In this document: positions 7,228-14,187 of the stretch, one piece after another
Position numbering within the stretch: the stretch's first letter is position 1
How the letters are laid out: each line of letters starts with the position of its first letter
Assembly (NCBI GenBank): GCA_964457365.1
Contig: CAYWFP010000056.1
Coordinates: forward strand, 1 to 27,411
DNA: 27,411 nucleotides
Origin: CAYWFP01 sp964457365
GTDB lineage: Bacteria; Planctomycetota; SZUA-567
Direction: 5' to 3'
Notes under the pieces: generated by a model
Database searches by the model: none
Told to the model about the DNA's origin: nothing
Seen by the model: only the letters and a program-made list of their open reading frames with translations
Program-made: the position numbers and the translations under genes

Positions 7228-9203
7228 GGCCGTTCTCCGAGCGTGACCGTGAGGCTCAGGTTCTGCGCCTCGCCGCCTTCTTCCGCCGGTGCGCGGCGGA
7301 TGGTGATAGTGACCGTGTCGCCCGGGTCGTGGTCGTCGATGATGGCGAAGACCTGTTTCCACGCGTGAATAGGCCGGTCGTCGATGCGGGTGATGATGTC
7401 GCCGGCCCGGAGCCCGGCTTCCGCGGCGGGGGTGCCTTCCTGCACGTGGCCGATGAGCACGTCCTTGCCGAAGGCGCGCTGCGCGTCCGGCGCCACGCCC
7501 AGGAACGCGCCGCTGCGTTTGAGCACGCTCTTGCCGGCCATGAGCGCCGGCAGCGCCTCGCGCAGGCGCGGCCCGCTGGCGACGATCCCCACGCCGGAGT
7601 TGGGCGCCATGATCCACTGTTGCAGCACCGGGCAGGCCGGGTCGTTCTCGGGCTTGTCGAAGGGAATGATCCGGCCCAGAATCGGCGTCGGGCGCATCGG
7701 TGCGCCGGCGATGCCGAGGAACTCGCCCTCGCGCGAGATGACCGGTCCGCCGGAGTTGCCGTAGTTGAGCAGCGCGTCGATCTGGAAGAACGCGCCCCGC
7801 TGGCGCGCCTCGGCGCTGACGATCCCGGTGTTGAGCGTGAAGGGCAGCTTCCCGGCGATGGCGCCGACGATCCCGACCTGCCGTCCTGTCCGGGGCGCGG
7901 CGGTCCGCTGCGGCAGGTCCAGGTGATCCAGTCCTTCAGCCTCGATCTTGAGCAACCCCACCTGCAGCGGAACGTGAACGGCTATCACTTTCGCCGGCAG
8001 GCGCCTGCCGTCGTGCAGTACCGCGAAGATGCGCTCGATGCTGTTGGTCTTGACCTCGAACTGTTCCGAATCGAATGCCAGCAGGTCGCTGACCCGGCCC
8101 TGGAACGACGGCAGCATCAGCCCGTTCTCCTTGTGCAGGAAGACCGGATCCTTCTGGCCGAGGTTAAAGGCGCTGGTGAGGATGTGCCCCTGCGGCGAAA
8201 CCAGCACGCCCGTAGCCGGGTCGGCCGGCCGGCGGATCTGCTGGTTTGCCACCAGCAGCCGGTCGGCGCCGAAGAACTGAACCTGCACCTGCGTCTTCTC
8301 GCTCTGGGACATCGTGTCCCAGTTCTCCAGCGAGCGCTTGTGCTCGCTCCAGTTCAGGCGCGGCATCTTCTCGGCCTTGTGCTCGCGCTCGATATCCAGT
8401 CGCACCAGGGTCGGATACAGCTTCCGGGCCTGCTGCGCGAAGGGATTGCCCTCGGCGGTGTCCTGCGGCGGCGGCGTCAAGAGCGGCTCGTGCGATACCG
8501 GCACCTGCTTGCGGCGGAACGCCCGCAGCTTCTCGACGATGGCGGTAATGGGTACGGCCGTGCCCTGCCAGCGCGACTCGGAGAAGCTGAGGCTGATGAT
8601 GCCGACCACCTGCCCGCGGCTGTTCAGCAGCGGTCCGCCGTCCTGGCCGGGATTGATCGAGGCGTCGGTCTCGATGGCCATGCCCTTGTAGCTGCTCTCG
8701 TTGTCGGCGGACTCGACGTCGTAGACGCCGCTGATAATGCCGACGCTGAAGCTCGCCCCCTCGCCGAGGCGGATCATGTTGTTGGCGTTGCCGAAGCTGT
8801 AGGCCCGCTCGCCCACGTCCGGCAGTTCCTCGGCGATAGGCAGGTACGGCACCTTTCTGGCGTCGACGCGGAGCAGCGTCGTCTCCACTTCCTCGTTCAT
8901 CTCGACGATCTCGGCCATGCGGTGAGAGTGATCGACGGTGTGGACCTCGATTTCCGTGGCGCCGGGCGGGACGACGGTGGTGGAGGTGAGGACGTAGCCG
9001 TCGGGTGAGACGATAACGCCGGTGCCGTAGTACCGGTCGTGCTCGTCGACCTTGCAGTAGACGCCGACGGTGGCGAGGTGACCGCGCTCGGCGATACGCC
9101 GGTAGATCGCCGAACGGCGCGCGAGTGCCTCGGCCGGTTCCCCGCCAATAGCCGGAGCGCAGGCGACGAGCAGCAGAATCAGGGTGAGAAGAACTGAACG
9201 CAT
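7224..9203 (-). CDS. Tandem trypsin-like pseudo-protease with C-terminal PDZ domain
   Basis: A 659-residue exported protein. The chosen start is the ATG at 9203 (MRSVLLTLILLLVAC). The leader ends in LVAC, a plausible lipobox with Cys15, so it may be a lipoprotein. Two HtrA-like protease folds follow. In the first (about 45-230) all three catalytic residues are altered: TSTTV at the His position (Thr76), ETTLLRV at the Asp position (Glu107) and GQDGGP at the Ser position (Asp188). In the second (about 260-510) GNSGGP keeps Ser484, but the His site reads TSAFN (Phe346) and the Asp site reads QVGLLKI. A PDZ domain (about 565-655, TPAAEAGLRAGDII) ends the protein. The surrounding glycine scaffold (GVIVSPDG, SINPG, YGNSGGP) is kept, which points to selection for binding rather than decay. 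It overlaps the active HtrA gene by 4 bases. Confidence 0.88.
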   Translation of the reverse strand: MRSVLLTLILLLVACAPAIGGEPAEALARRSAIYRRIAERGHLATVGVYCKVDEHDRYYGTGVIVSPDGYVLTSTTVVPPGATEIEVHTVDHSHRMAEIVEMNEEVETTLLRVDARKVPYLPIAEELPDVGERAYSFGNANNMIRLGEGASFSVGIISGVYDVESADNESSYKGMAIETDASINPGQDGGPLLNSRGQVVGIISLSFSESRWQGTAVPITAIVEKLRAFRRKQVPVSHEPLLTPPPQDTAEGNPFAQQARKLYPTLVRLDIEREHKAEKMPRLNWSEHKRSLENWDTMSQSEKTQVQVQFFGADRLLVANQQIRRPADPATGVLVSPQGHILTSAFNLGQKDPVFLHKENGLMLPSFQGRVSDLLAFDSEQFEVKTNSIERIFAVLHDGRRLPAKVIAVHVPLQVGLLKIEAEGLDHLDLPQRTAAPRTGRQVGIVGAIAGKLPFTLNTGIVSAEARQRGAFFQIDALLNYGNSGGPVISREGEFLGIAGAPMRPTPILGRIIPFDKPENDPACPVLQQWIMAPNSGVGIVASGPRLREALPALMAGKSVLKRSGAFLGVAPDAQRAFGKDVLIGHVQEGTPAAEAGLRAGDIITRIDDRPIHAWKQVFAIIDDHDPGDTVTITIRRAPAEEGGEAQNLSLTVTLGERP

Positions 9204-9254
9204 CGGATCGACCGGGGTGCGAAACACGCGTGCGGGTCCATGACAACGAAGTCC

Positions 9255-9283
9255 ACTATATCGCGCCCGAAAGGAATATGCAA
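9255..9283 (-). promoter_or_regulatory. Possible sigma-70-type promoter for the protease pair
   Basis: Read on the minus strand, TTGCAT (9283-9278) and TATAGT (9260-9255) are separated by 17 bases, 52 bases upstream of the pseudo-protease ATG. The -10 matches consensus at 5 of 6 positions; the -35 is poor. It would let the two protease genes be transcribed apart from the toroid genes upstream. Confidence 0.4.
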
Positions 9284-9294
9284 CAGGTTTGTAC

Positions 9295-10455
9295 CTACGG
9301 CCGATTCTTCTCCTCGTGGCAGATCGAGAGCGCGCGCAAGGCGTACGCGGTGACCATGACCTTGTCGCCCTCCATGACGTCGGTGTTGTCGTTGACCCAT
9401 GAGCCGTCCTCGCGCTGGAGCTTCATCAGCGTCTGCGCCAGTTCCTCCGCCCAGACGTGTTCCACGCCGTCGGGGGTGACGATCACCGGTTCGCCGTAGC
9501 GCTGCAGCGCCTTGGCCATGATGCGGTAGTAGTAGTACAGCCCCTTGTCCTTCAGGTTGACGTTGGCGTGCAGGTCGTAGTGCTTCCGGATCCATTTCCA
9601 CGCCGACTGCACGCGCGGGTCGCTCTTGTCCACCTCGGCGTAGAGGAAGGAGATCAGCCCGGCGTAGGTCATGGTGCCGTAGGCGGCCGCGGCCTCGCGC
9701 CCGTCGCGGAGTTCCACCGTCCCCGCCGGCGACTCGCCGGGACGGTACCAGAAGCCGCCCGAGTCGGTAGTGACCGCGCCGGACGTGTTGCTCTCGGAGC
9801 GGTCCTGACAGTTGTTGATGTACGCCACCACCGCTTCGCGGACGTCGTCGGGAATTCCTTCCTCCGCGAGCGCATCGAGCGCGCTGCTCGTGTTGTTCAG
9901 GTCCGAGCGCTTGCCTTCGCCGTAGCCCCATCCGCCGTCGCCGGAACCGTCCTCGGGCGTGCGGTTCTGGGTTCCGATCAGGTACTGCCGCGCCCTGGCG
10001 ATCACATCGTCGTAGCGCGGGTCGTCCGCGGCTTCGAGCGCGACGACGCAGAGCGAGGTGCTGTAGACGCCGAAGCTGATTTCGTAGATGCCGCCGTCCT
10101 CCTGCTGGGTGGCGGCGATGGCGTCGAGCGCTTGGCGCAGCCACGGATCCTTCTGCGGCGTGTACTTGTCGGGGCATTTCATCAGCGCGCCCACCGCCAG
10201 CGCGGTCACCGCCGCCTTGGGCGAGAAGACGCCCTTGACGAAGGCGCCGTCGGGTTCCTGGTGGGCCTTGAGGTACTCCACCCCGCGCCGGATCGAGCGC
10301 AGCACCGGGTCGTCGGTCGGCTCGATAGCCCCGGGCGTGCCGGGGGTGTGGGCCATGAACTGGCGGCTGGCGATCAGCCCCAGCAGCAGCACGACCGCCG
10401 CGAGCAGCGCCACTACCAGCGGCCAGCGGAAACGTTTCTTCTGCTCTTCGCTCAT
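9295..10455 (-). CDS. Membrane-anchored prenyltransferase/squalene-oxidase-repeat (toroid) protein
   Basis: A 386-residue protein. Start at ATG 10455, chosen because AAGGA lies 7 bases upstream; a TTG at 10479 in the same frame lacks such a site. A short basic N-terminus (MSEEQKKRFRW) is followed by one membrane helix (about 12-33), so the rest should be extracytoplasmic. The soluble part consists of alpha-alpha repeats with QW-like turns: HQEPDGAF, TQQEDGGIYE, GSGDGGWGYGEG and LQREDGSWVN. These are the hallmarks of the terpenoid cyclase/prenyltransferase toroid fold. No DxDD cyclase acid motif was seen, so a cyclase activity is doubtful; a binding or scaffold role is more likely. It sits between a toroid fragment upstream and HtrA-type genes downstream. 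Confidence 0.88.
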   Translation of the reverse strand: MSEEQKKRFRWPLVVALLAAVVLLLGLIASRQFMAHTPGTPGAIEPTDDPVLRSIRRGVEYLKAHQEPDGAFVKGVFSPKAAVTALAVGALMKCPDKYTPQKDPWLRQALDAIAATQQEDGGIYEISFGVYSTSLCVVALEAADDPRYDDVIARARQYLIGTQNRTPEDGSGDGGWGYGEGKRSDLNNTSSALDALAEEGIPDDVREAVVAYINNCQDRSESNTSGAVTTDSGGFWYRPGESPAGTVELRDGREAAAAYGTMTYAGLISFLYAEVDKSDPRVQSAWKWIRKHYDLHANVNLKDKGLYYYYRIMAKALQRYGEPVIVTPDGVEHVWAEELAQTLMKLQREDGSWVNDNTDVMEGDKVMVTAYALRALSICHEEKNRP

Positions 10456-10491
10456 GCGTTTCCTTTCTTCGCTTATCAATGAATCCGCGGC

Positions 10492-10749
10492 CTATTCCTC
10501 GCAGAGCGCCAACGCCGCGAGTGCGTAGCCGGTCACCAGCGCCGGGTCGCCCTCGGACCAGCGGTCCTCCGGATTGACCCGCGAGCCGCCCTCGTTCTGG
10601 TGGGCGAAGAGATACTTGAACGCACGCGAGCGTAACGTTTTCGCGCGGCCGTCCACCGGCTGTCCTTCATCGCCGGTCCCCCCGGCCGAGCCGGAAAACG
10701 CCAGCAGCTCCAGCGCGTTCAGGAGGCGGTTGTGGCAAAAGACCTTCAT
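10492..10749 (-). CDS. Small protein resembling the C-terminal repeat of a toroid protein
   Basis: An 85-residue ORF with its own GGAG six bases before the ATG and a perfect TATAAT about 27 bases upstream. Its last 40 residues align with the end of the next gene's product: GSRVN...SEGDPALVTGYALAALALCEE here versus GSWVN...MEGDKVMVTAYALRALSICHEE there. The tryptophan of the QW turn is Arg in this copy. It therefore looks like the last one or two helical hairpins of a toroid, either a 5'-truncated duplicate or a genuine mini-protein. It lies 36 bases upstream of the full-length toroid gene and probably shares its transcript. No signal peptide is visible, so if translated alone it would be cytoplasmic. 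Confidence 0.6.
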   Translation of the reverse strand: MKVFCHNRLLNALELLAFSGSAGGTGDEGQPVDGRAKTLRSRAFKYLFAHQNEGGSRVNPEDRWSEGDPALVTGYALAALALCEE

Positions 10750-10761
10750 TGTCGTCTCCGC

Positions 10762-10781
10762 AATCGATATGATCGATTATA
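10762..10781 (-). promoter_or_regulatory. Minus-strand -10 element overlapped by a 17-bp palindrome
   Basis: Reading the minus strand, TATAAT occupies 10781-10776. A perfect inverted repeat AATCGATatgATCGATT occupies 10762-10778 and overlaps it. This lies in the 188-bp divergent region between the minus-strand toroid/protease genes and the plus-strand ECF sigma gene. No good -35 was found for this -10. The palindrome has the size and symmetry of an operator for a dimeric regulator. Confidence 0.5.
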
Positions 10782-10937
10782 TTTGCATTTTGATAATCGC
10801 GCCACCACGAGTGACGGTTCATCAAGGCGAAAAAAGAAATCCCGTCGTTTTGCCGATTCATTATCATGGGCGGACCCGGGGAACCAGCCGGAATCCGCCA
10901 CTGGCGATATCGACGCAACTGTTTGTCGGATAACGAG

Positions 10938-11474
10938 ATGATAGATCGGAACCAGCTCGATATCCAGGCCATGCTCGCCTGTGCCGAAGGCGATATGCAG
11001 GCGTTCTCGGCCTTGGTGGAGCGACATCAGCAGCATTTGCTGAACTTTTTCCTCCGGCTGGGCGCTGATTATGATGCCGCGGAGGACCTGGTGCAGGAGA
11101 CGTTCCTGCGGTTGTACCGCTGGCGGCAACGCTACCGGCCGACGGCGCGGTTCGTGACGTTCCTCTTCACGCTCGCGCGTCACGCCTGGGTGGATCTTCT
11201 GCGCAAGCGCGGGCGGACGATCCGCACCGAGGGCGAGCTCCGGCCGGAGTTGCATCCGGGCAAGGAGGCGCCGGGCGCGCAGCACCTGGTCGTGAGCGAG
11301 GCGCTGGCGCAACTGAGCGAGAAGCATCGCCTGGTCGTGGTGCTGCACGTATACGAGGGACTCAACTATGCCGAGATCGGCGCGGCCCTGAACATCCCCG
11401 AAGGCACGGTCAAGAGCCGGATGTTCCACGCCCTGCGCCGACTCCGCGAGTTGCTCGGGGAGGACGAAGCATGA
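10938..11474 (+). CDS. ECF-family RNA polymerase sigma factor
   Basis: A 178-residue sigma-70 family protein of ECF size. The ATG at 10938 was chosen because the conserved region begins just after it; the frame is open upstream to 10866 without recognisable protein. Region 2 covers about residues 20-90 (FSALVERHQQHLLNFFLRLGAD, then AEDLVQETFLRLYRW and FLFTLARHAWVDLLRKR). Region 4 is about 120-175 (ALAQLSEKHRLVVVLHVYEGLNY, then EIGAALNIPEGTVKSRMFHALRRLREL), a helix-turn-helix for the -35 element. Its stop overlaps the next start (ATGA), the normal arrangement with a cognate anti-sigma factor. It is divergent from the toroid/protease genes, which are plausible targets. Confidence 0.95.
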   Translation: MIDRNQLDIQAMLACAEGDMQAFSALVERHQQHLLNFFLRLGADYDAAEDLVQETFLRLYRWRQRYRPTARFVTFLFTLARHAWVDLLRKRGRTIRTEGELRPELHPGKEAPGAQHLVVSEALAQLSEKHRLVVVLHVYEGLNYAEIGAALNIPEGTVKSRMFHALRRLRELLGEDEA

Positions 11475-12727
11475 GCCGACGTCTCGATCCGCGCCTGGCC
11501 GGCACGATTCCGGCTTACCTCGCGGGACAGTTGTGCGAAAGCGATCGAATGGCATTCGAGCGCGAACTGGAACGCAGCGCCGAACTGCGCGCCGAACTCG
11601 AGACCGACCGACGCCTCCTGGCGCGTCTGGGCGCGGTGCCGGTGGTCCGTCCCAAGCGCGATCTGACGCCCGACATTCTCGCGCGCATCGGCGAGGAGGA
11701 GGCGCGTCCGCGCGTCCGTTTCCGGCAATTGATCGCCGTCGCCGCGGCGGTGCTGCTGCTGCTGGGGATCGGGCTGCTGCTGAGTCGTCAGAACAACCTC
11801 CGCCAACGCGACGCCACGCGCTTGGCCCGGTTGCGGGCCTGCCGCTGGCTGGGGCGTACCCAGCGCGAGGACGGTTCGTGGGACATCACCCGCTACGGCG
11901 GCAACGAGGCCATGGCCGTCGGCGTCGACGCGCTGGCGCTGATGGCGCTTCTGGAAGGCGGCGACGAGTTCGGCATCCAGTCCCGCGCGGCGGCGGCGCA
12001 CCTGCTGCGGCAACAACGCGAAGACGGCGGTTTCGGCACGCGGCGCGGCGCGATGATGATCAACCACGGCCTGGCTACCGCAGCGCTGCTGGCCGCGGCC
12101 GAGCAATACGAGTTGCCGCACGCGGAGGAGGCGCTGACCGAAGCGGTGGCCTATATCGTCGCGGCTCAGACCGAGGCCGGCGGCTGGGGCTATCTCGACC
12201 GACGCTTCGCCACGCCACGGCCGAGTTCGACCGCATGGCAGCTCGTGGCACTGCAGCGTGCGCACGCGGCCGGATTTCCCGCCGCGCAGCGGGCGCGACT
12301 CCGCGGCTTGGCCTATCTGCGGGATCATCACGCCCGGCGCGACGAGGGGCATCTTGTCACCGTCGGCGACGGCGAGGCGCTGCCGCTGATGACGGCGATG
12401 TGCCTGCTGCTGCAGGAGGAGCCTGCGGGGCGCGCCGAGGGCGCTTCGCTGCTCGAGAAATTCTCCCGCCGCAACGAGGCCGGGCAGACGGGGATTGTCG
12501 ACGCCTACCAGGGGTTCCTGCTGGCGCAGGCCTTGTCGCGGCTGGATCGCCATGACGGCGACGCGAGCCATACGCTGCGCCGGACCCAACGCTTGCTGAC
12601 GGCCCATCAGGTTCAGGAGGGCGTCTTCGCCGGGGCAGTACCCGCCGAGCGCGCGACTTGGGGGCATGTCGGCGGCACCGTCTATGCCACGGCCATGACC
12701 GGCCTCACTCTCAGCAAGCGGCTGTAA
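11471..12727 (+). CDS. Membrane anti-sigma-like protein with extracytoplasmic toroid domain
   Basis: A 418-residue protein translationally coupled to the ECF sigma gene. Residues 10-50 (IPAYLAGQLCESDRMAFERE and on) have the pattern of anti-sigma N-termini (AYLDGELxxxERxxFExHL) but lack the zinc-binding HxxxCxxC. One membrane helix spans about 86-104. Residues 115-418 form a prenyltransferase/squalene-oxidase-like repeat domain, with QW-like turns RTQREDGSW (129-137), RQQREDGGFGTRR and AAQTEAGGWGYLDRR, and a final hairpin near GGTVYATAMTGLTL. The inferred topology puts the anti-sigma segment in the cytoplasm and the toroid outside. I infer that the toroid senses an envelope signal and controls release of the sigma factor. 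No DxDD cyclase motif was seen. The anti-sigma assignment rests on operon position, topology and the short N-terminal pattern. Confidence 0.85.
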   Translation: MSRRLDPRLAGTIPAYLAGQLCESDRMAFERELERSAELRAELETDRRLLARLGAVPVVRPKRDLTPDILARIGEEEARPRVRFRQLIAVAAAVLLLLGIGLLLSRQNNLRQRDATRLARLRACRWLGRTQREDGSWDITRYGGNEAMAVGVDALALMALLEGGDEFGIQSRAAAAHLLRQQREDGGFGTRRGAMMINHGLATAALLAAAEQYELPHAEEALTEAVAYIVAAQTEAGGWGYLDRRFATPRPSSTAWQLVALQRAHAAGFPAAQRARLRGLAYLRDHHARRDEGHLVTVGDGEALPLMTAMCLLLQEEPAGRAEGASLLEKFSRRNEAGQTGIVDAYQGFLLAQALSRLDRHDGDASHTLRRTQRLLTAHQVQEGVFAGAVPAERATWGHVGGTVYATAMTGLTLSKRL

Positions 12728-12851
12728 CGGCCTTTCTGCGAAAGAGAACGCGGCGCGTCATGCCCACGCGAGGCCGAGAACAGCGCACGCGGCGCGCCCC
12801 CTTCCGCTCTCGTCGAGCGCTTGCCCGCCGCAAGGACGCTTATTGACCTTC

Positions 12852-12886
12852 AATAAAAGCCGGCCCCGCGTTTCCGCGAGGCCGGC
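12852..12886 (-). terminator. Rho-independent terminator of the glutaredoxin-like gene
   Basis: On the minus strand a 12-bp GC stem (arms 12886-12875 and 12870-12859, one mismatch, loop GAAA) is followed by TTTTATT (12858-12852). It lies 75 bases past the stop of the minus-strand gene at 12962. The plus strand has no T tract, so it does not act on the anti-sigma gene. Confidence 0.8.
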
Positions 12887-12961
12887 CGGCGAGGCGTACC
12901 AATTAACGGCTCAATGCTGTCTGCGACATCCCCCCCCGGTTTGTCGGGCGCGCCGGCCAGC

Positions 12962-13243
12962 TCAGGCCAGCGCCGCCTCCGGCGCACTCTTGCGCAGGCT
13001 CTTCAAGGTCCGCATGGCGCTGGGATAATCGTGGAACTGGTCCTCAATGCGGATCAGCGGCAAGGTGTCCAGCAGCGTATGCGCCGCCATGGCATCCACC
13101 GAGCCGTCGTCGCGCCATCCCTCATGCGGACTGATGTGATACTCCAGATCGCGTTCCTCGTACCGAAATCCCAATTTCCGCAACTTGTCCTTGGCCGCCT
13201 CGCACTTCCCGCACCCCGCCTTCGAATAGATCTGAATAACCAC
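12962..13243 (-). CDS. Glutaredoxin-like thiol-disulfide protein
   Basis: A 93-residue thioredoxin-fold protein. The start is GTG at 13243, directly after a G-rich ribosome-binding stretch; an in-frame upstream ATG (13276) would put that stretch inside the protein. It begins VIQIYSKAGCGKCEAAKDKL, with a CGKC redox pair at residues 11-14 immediately after the first strand. A TLP (cis-proline loop) lies near residue 60, and the length is typical of glutaredoxins. The His/Asp-rich middle (YHISPHEGWRDDGS) is longer than in classical glutaredoxins. It is transcribed alone between its own promoter and a strong terminator. Probable role: cytoplasmic reduction of disulfides or handling of a metal cluster. 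The substrate is unknown. Confidence 0.85.
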   Translation of the reverse strand: MVIQIYSKAGCGKCEAAKDKLRKLGFRYEERDLEYHISPHEGWRDDGSVDAMAAHTLLDTLPLIRIEDQFHDYPSAMRTLKSLRKSAPEAALA

Positions 13244-13263
13244 GTCACCCCCCCCTTGTTCTT

Positions 13264-13292
13264 CCTGATAACCCAAACCTTACAGGTTTTCA
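13264..13292 (-). promoter_or_regulatory. Predicted promoter of the glutaredoxin-like gene with internal palindrome
   Basis: On the minus strand TTGAAA (13292-13287) and TATCAG (13269-13264) are 17 bases apart. They point to a transcript starting near 13257, just ahead of the G-rich ribosome-binding site and the GTG at 13243. A perfect inverted repeat AAACCTtacAGGTTT (13274-13288, plus-strand reading) fills the spacer, a position suited to a repressor or a MerR-like activator. Confidence 0.45.
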
Positions 13293-13883
13293 ACTCAAAT
13301 CGAATAATGACGGCACACCCGTGCTTGGGACACTTGCGAGCGCCGTTTCGGTTTGCCACCTCCGCGTTTTCGATGCTGTAAACAGGTTGAGTACCTGATG
13401 ACTGGCTTCAACTAAAACTGTAGCGAAACCGGCGGGATGGATCAAGGAAAAAATCCCAAATATAGGCTCCACATGTTATCAAGACACTATATATAGTGCC
13501 GTTGGCCGGCCCGACGTTTTGCCCGATTTTCCAAACGTCTTGCGAAGGAATCAGTTAAAATCAACGTTCACCGTATGCAACCCCTATATCTTCCAAACAG
13601 ATATTTTTGGGTTTTTTGCTGACTGATACGTGAAGCGGTCTGCTCGAACGACAATATTTGCCGCCGCTTCGCGGTTCCGTTGCAGCCTTGCGTCAAAACC
13701 GGGGTGCAACGAGTCTGGAAAAACCATCATAACCTTCTCGGATTACGTCGGTTAACCGATATCTGCCAGGAGCAAACACCTGCCGCCGAAGTCGGCTGTC
13801 TCTCTCTTCGGAACGGCAGGGAAGTTTTCTGCGGAAAAGCGGGCGATTCACCCGTCCTCGATGGCATCCGACGGATCCAACGC
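13293..13883. other. Non-coding stretch, no recognisable gene
   Basis: About 590 bases, visibly more AT-rich than the flanking genes. Open frames crossing it have unnatural composition and no family motif. It holds a 14-bp palindrome (13485-13498) and a weak AT-rich hairpin ATATCT/AGATAT followed by T runs near 13586-13615. I saw no tRNA, tmRNA, RNase P or SRP RNA signature. Confidence 0.6.
13485..13498. repeat. Perfect 14-bp AT-rich palindrome
   Basis: CACTATATATAGTG equals its own reverse complement. It stands in the gene-free, AT-richer stretch with no adjacent start codon. It could be a protein-binding site or chance. Confidence 0.35.
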
Positions 13884-13918
13884 AAAAAAATCGCCCCGGG
13901 CAACAAAGCGCCCGGGGC
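13884..13918 (-). terminator. Rho-independent terminator, minus strand
   Basis: On the minus strand a perfect 9-bp stem GCCCCGGGC/GCCCGGGGC (13918-13910 and 13901-13893) with an 8-base loop is followed by GATTTTTTT (to 13884). It is textbook quality and no annotated minus-strand gene lies directly upstream. It therefore marks the end of a short transcript arising from the promoter near 14188-14215. Confidence 0.82.
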
Positions 13919-13989
13919 CAAGCACAAATCTTTCCGACTCGTGAGTGCACGCCTTTCGCGTGCGGTACCGCGTACTGCAACCAGGTTGT

Positions 13990-14142
13990 CTACGCGTACA
14001 GCCTCGACGCGGTGCGCTGCCGGTTCCGGAATTCGGCACTCTTGGCGTGCTGGGGCCAACGCTCCTGACGGAATTCCTCCGCATGGCCGTCCGGATCGTC
14101 CCGCGATCACCGGTCGGGGCGAACATTTTCCGGTGGACTCAT
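13990..14142 (-). pseudogene. Small ORF with strong RBS, interrupted by one in-frame TGA
   Basis: On the minus strand GGAGGAGG precedes ATG at 14142. The frame encodes MSPPENVRPDR, meets TGA at 14109-14107, then continues open for 38 codons to TAG at 13992-13990. The second part has coding-like third positions (about 31 of 38 are G or C) and reads as a charged peptide (for example EEFRQERWPQH). No alternative start codon occurs in frame after the TGA. Possibilities: a small gene with a nonsense mutation or base-call error, a UGA recoding event, or a non-coding RNA whose frame is accidental. A hairpin GCACGC/GCGTGC (13947-13963) and the strong terminator follow. I recognise no family. Confidence 0.4.
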
Positions 14143-14187
14143 CTCCTCCTCCAATGTTCGCTCGAACTCACTTCGCTTCCATGGGGT

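Noticed and set aside
10880..10914. GGAACC at 10880-10885 as an ECF-type -35 for autoregulation of the sigma gene
   Set aside because: The nearest CGAT/CGAC -10-like sequences are about 19-25 bases away, outside usual spacing, so not called.
13586..13616. AT-rich hairpin ATATCT/AGATAT followed by T runs as a plus-strand terminator
   Set aside because: Only six A/T-rich pairs and no plus-strand gene upstream; mentioned only within the non-coding stretch.
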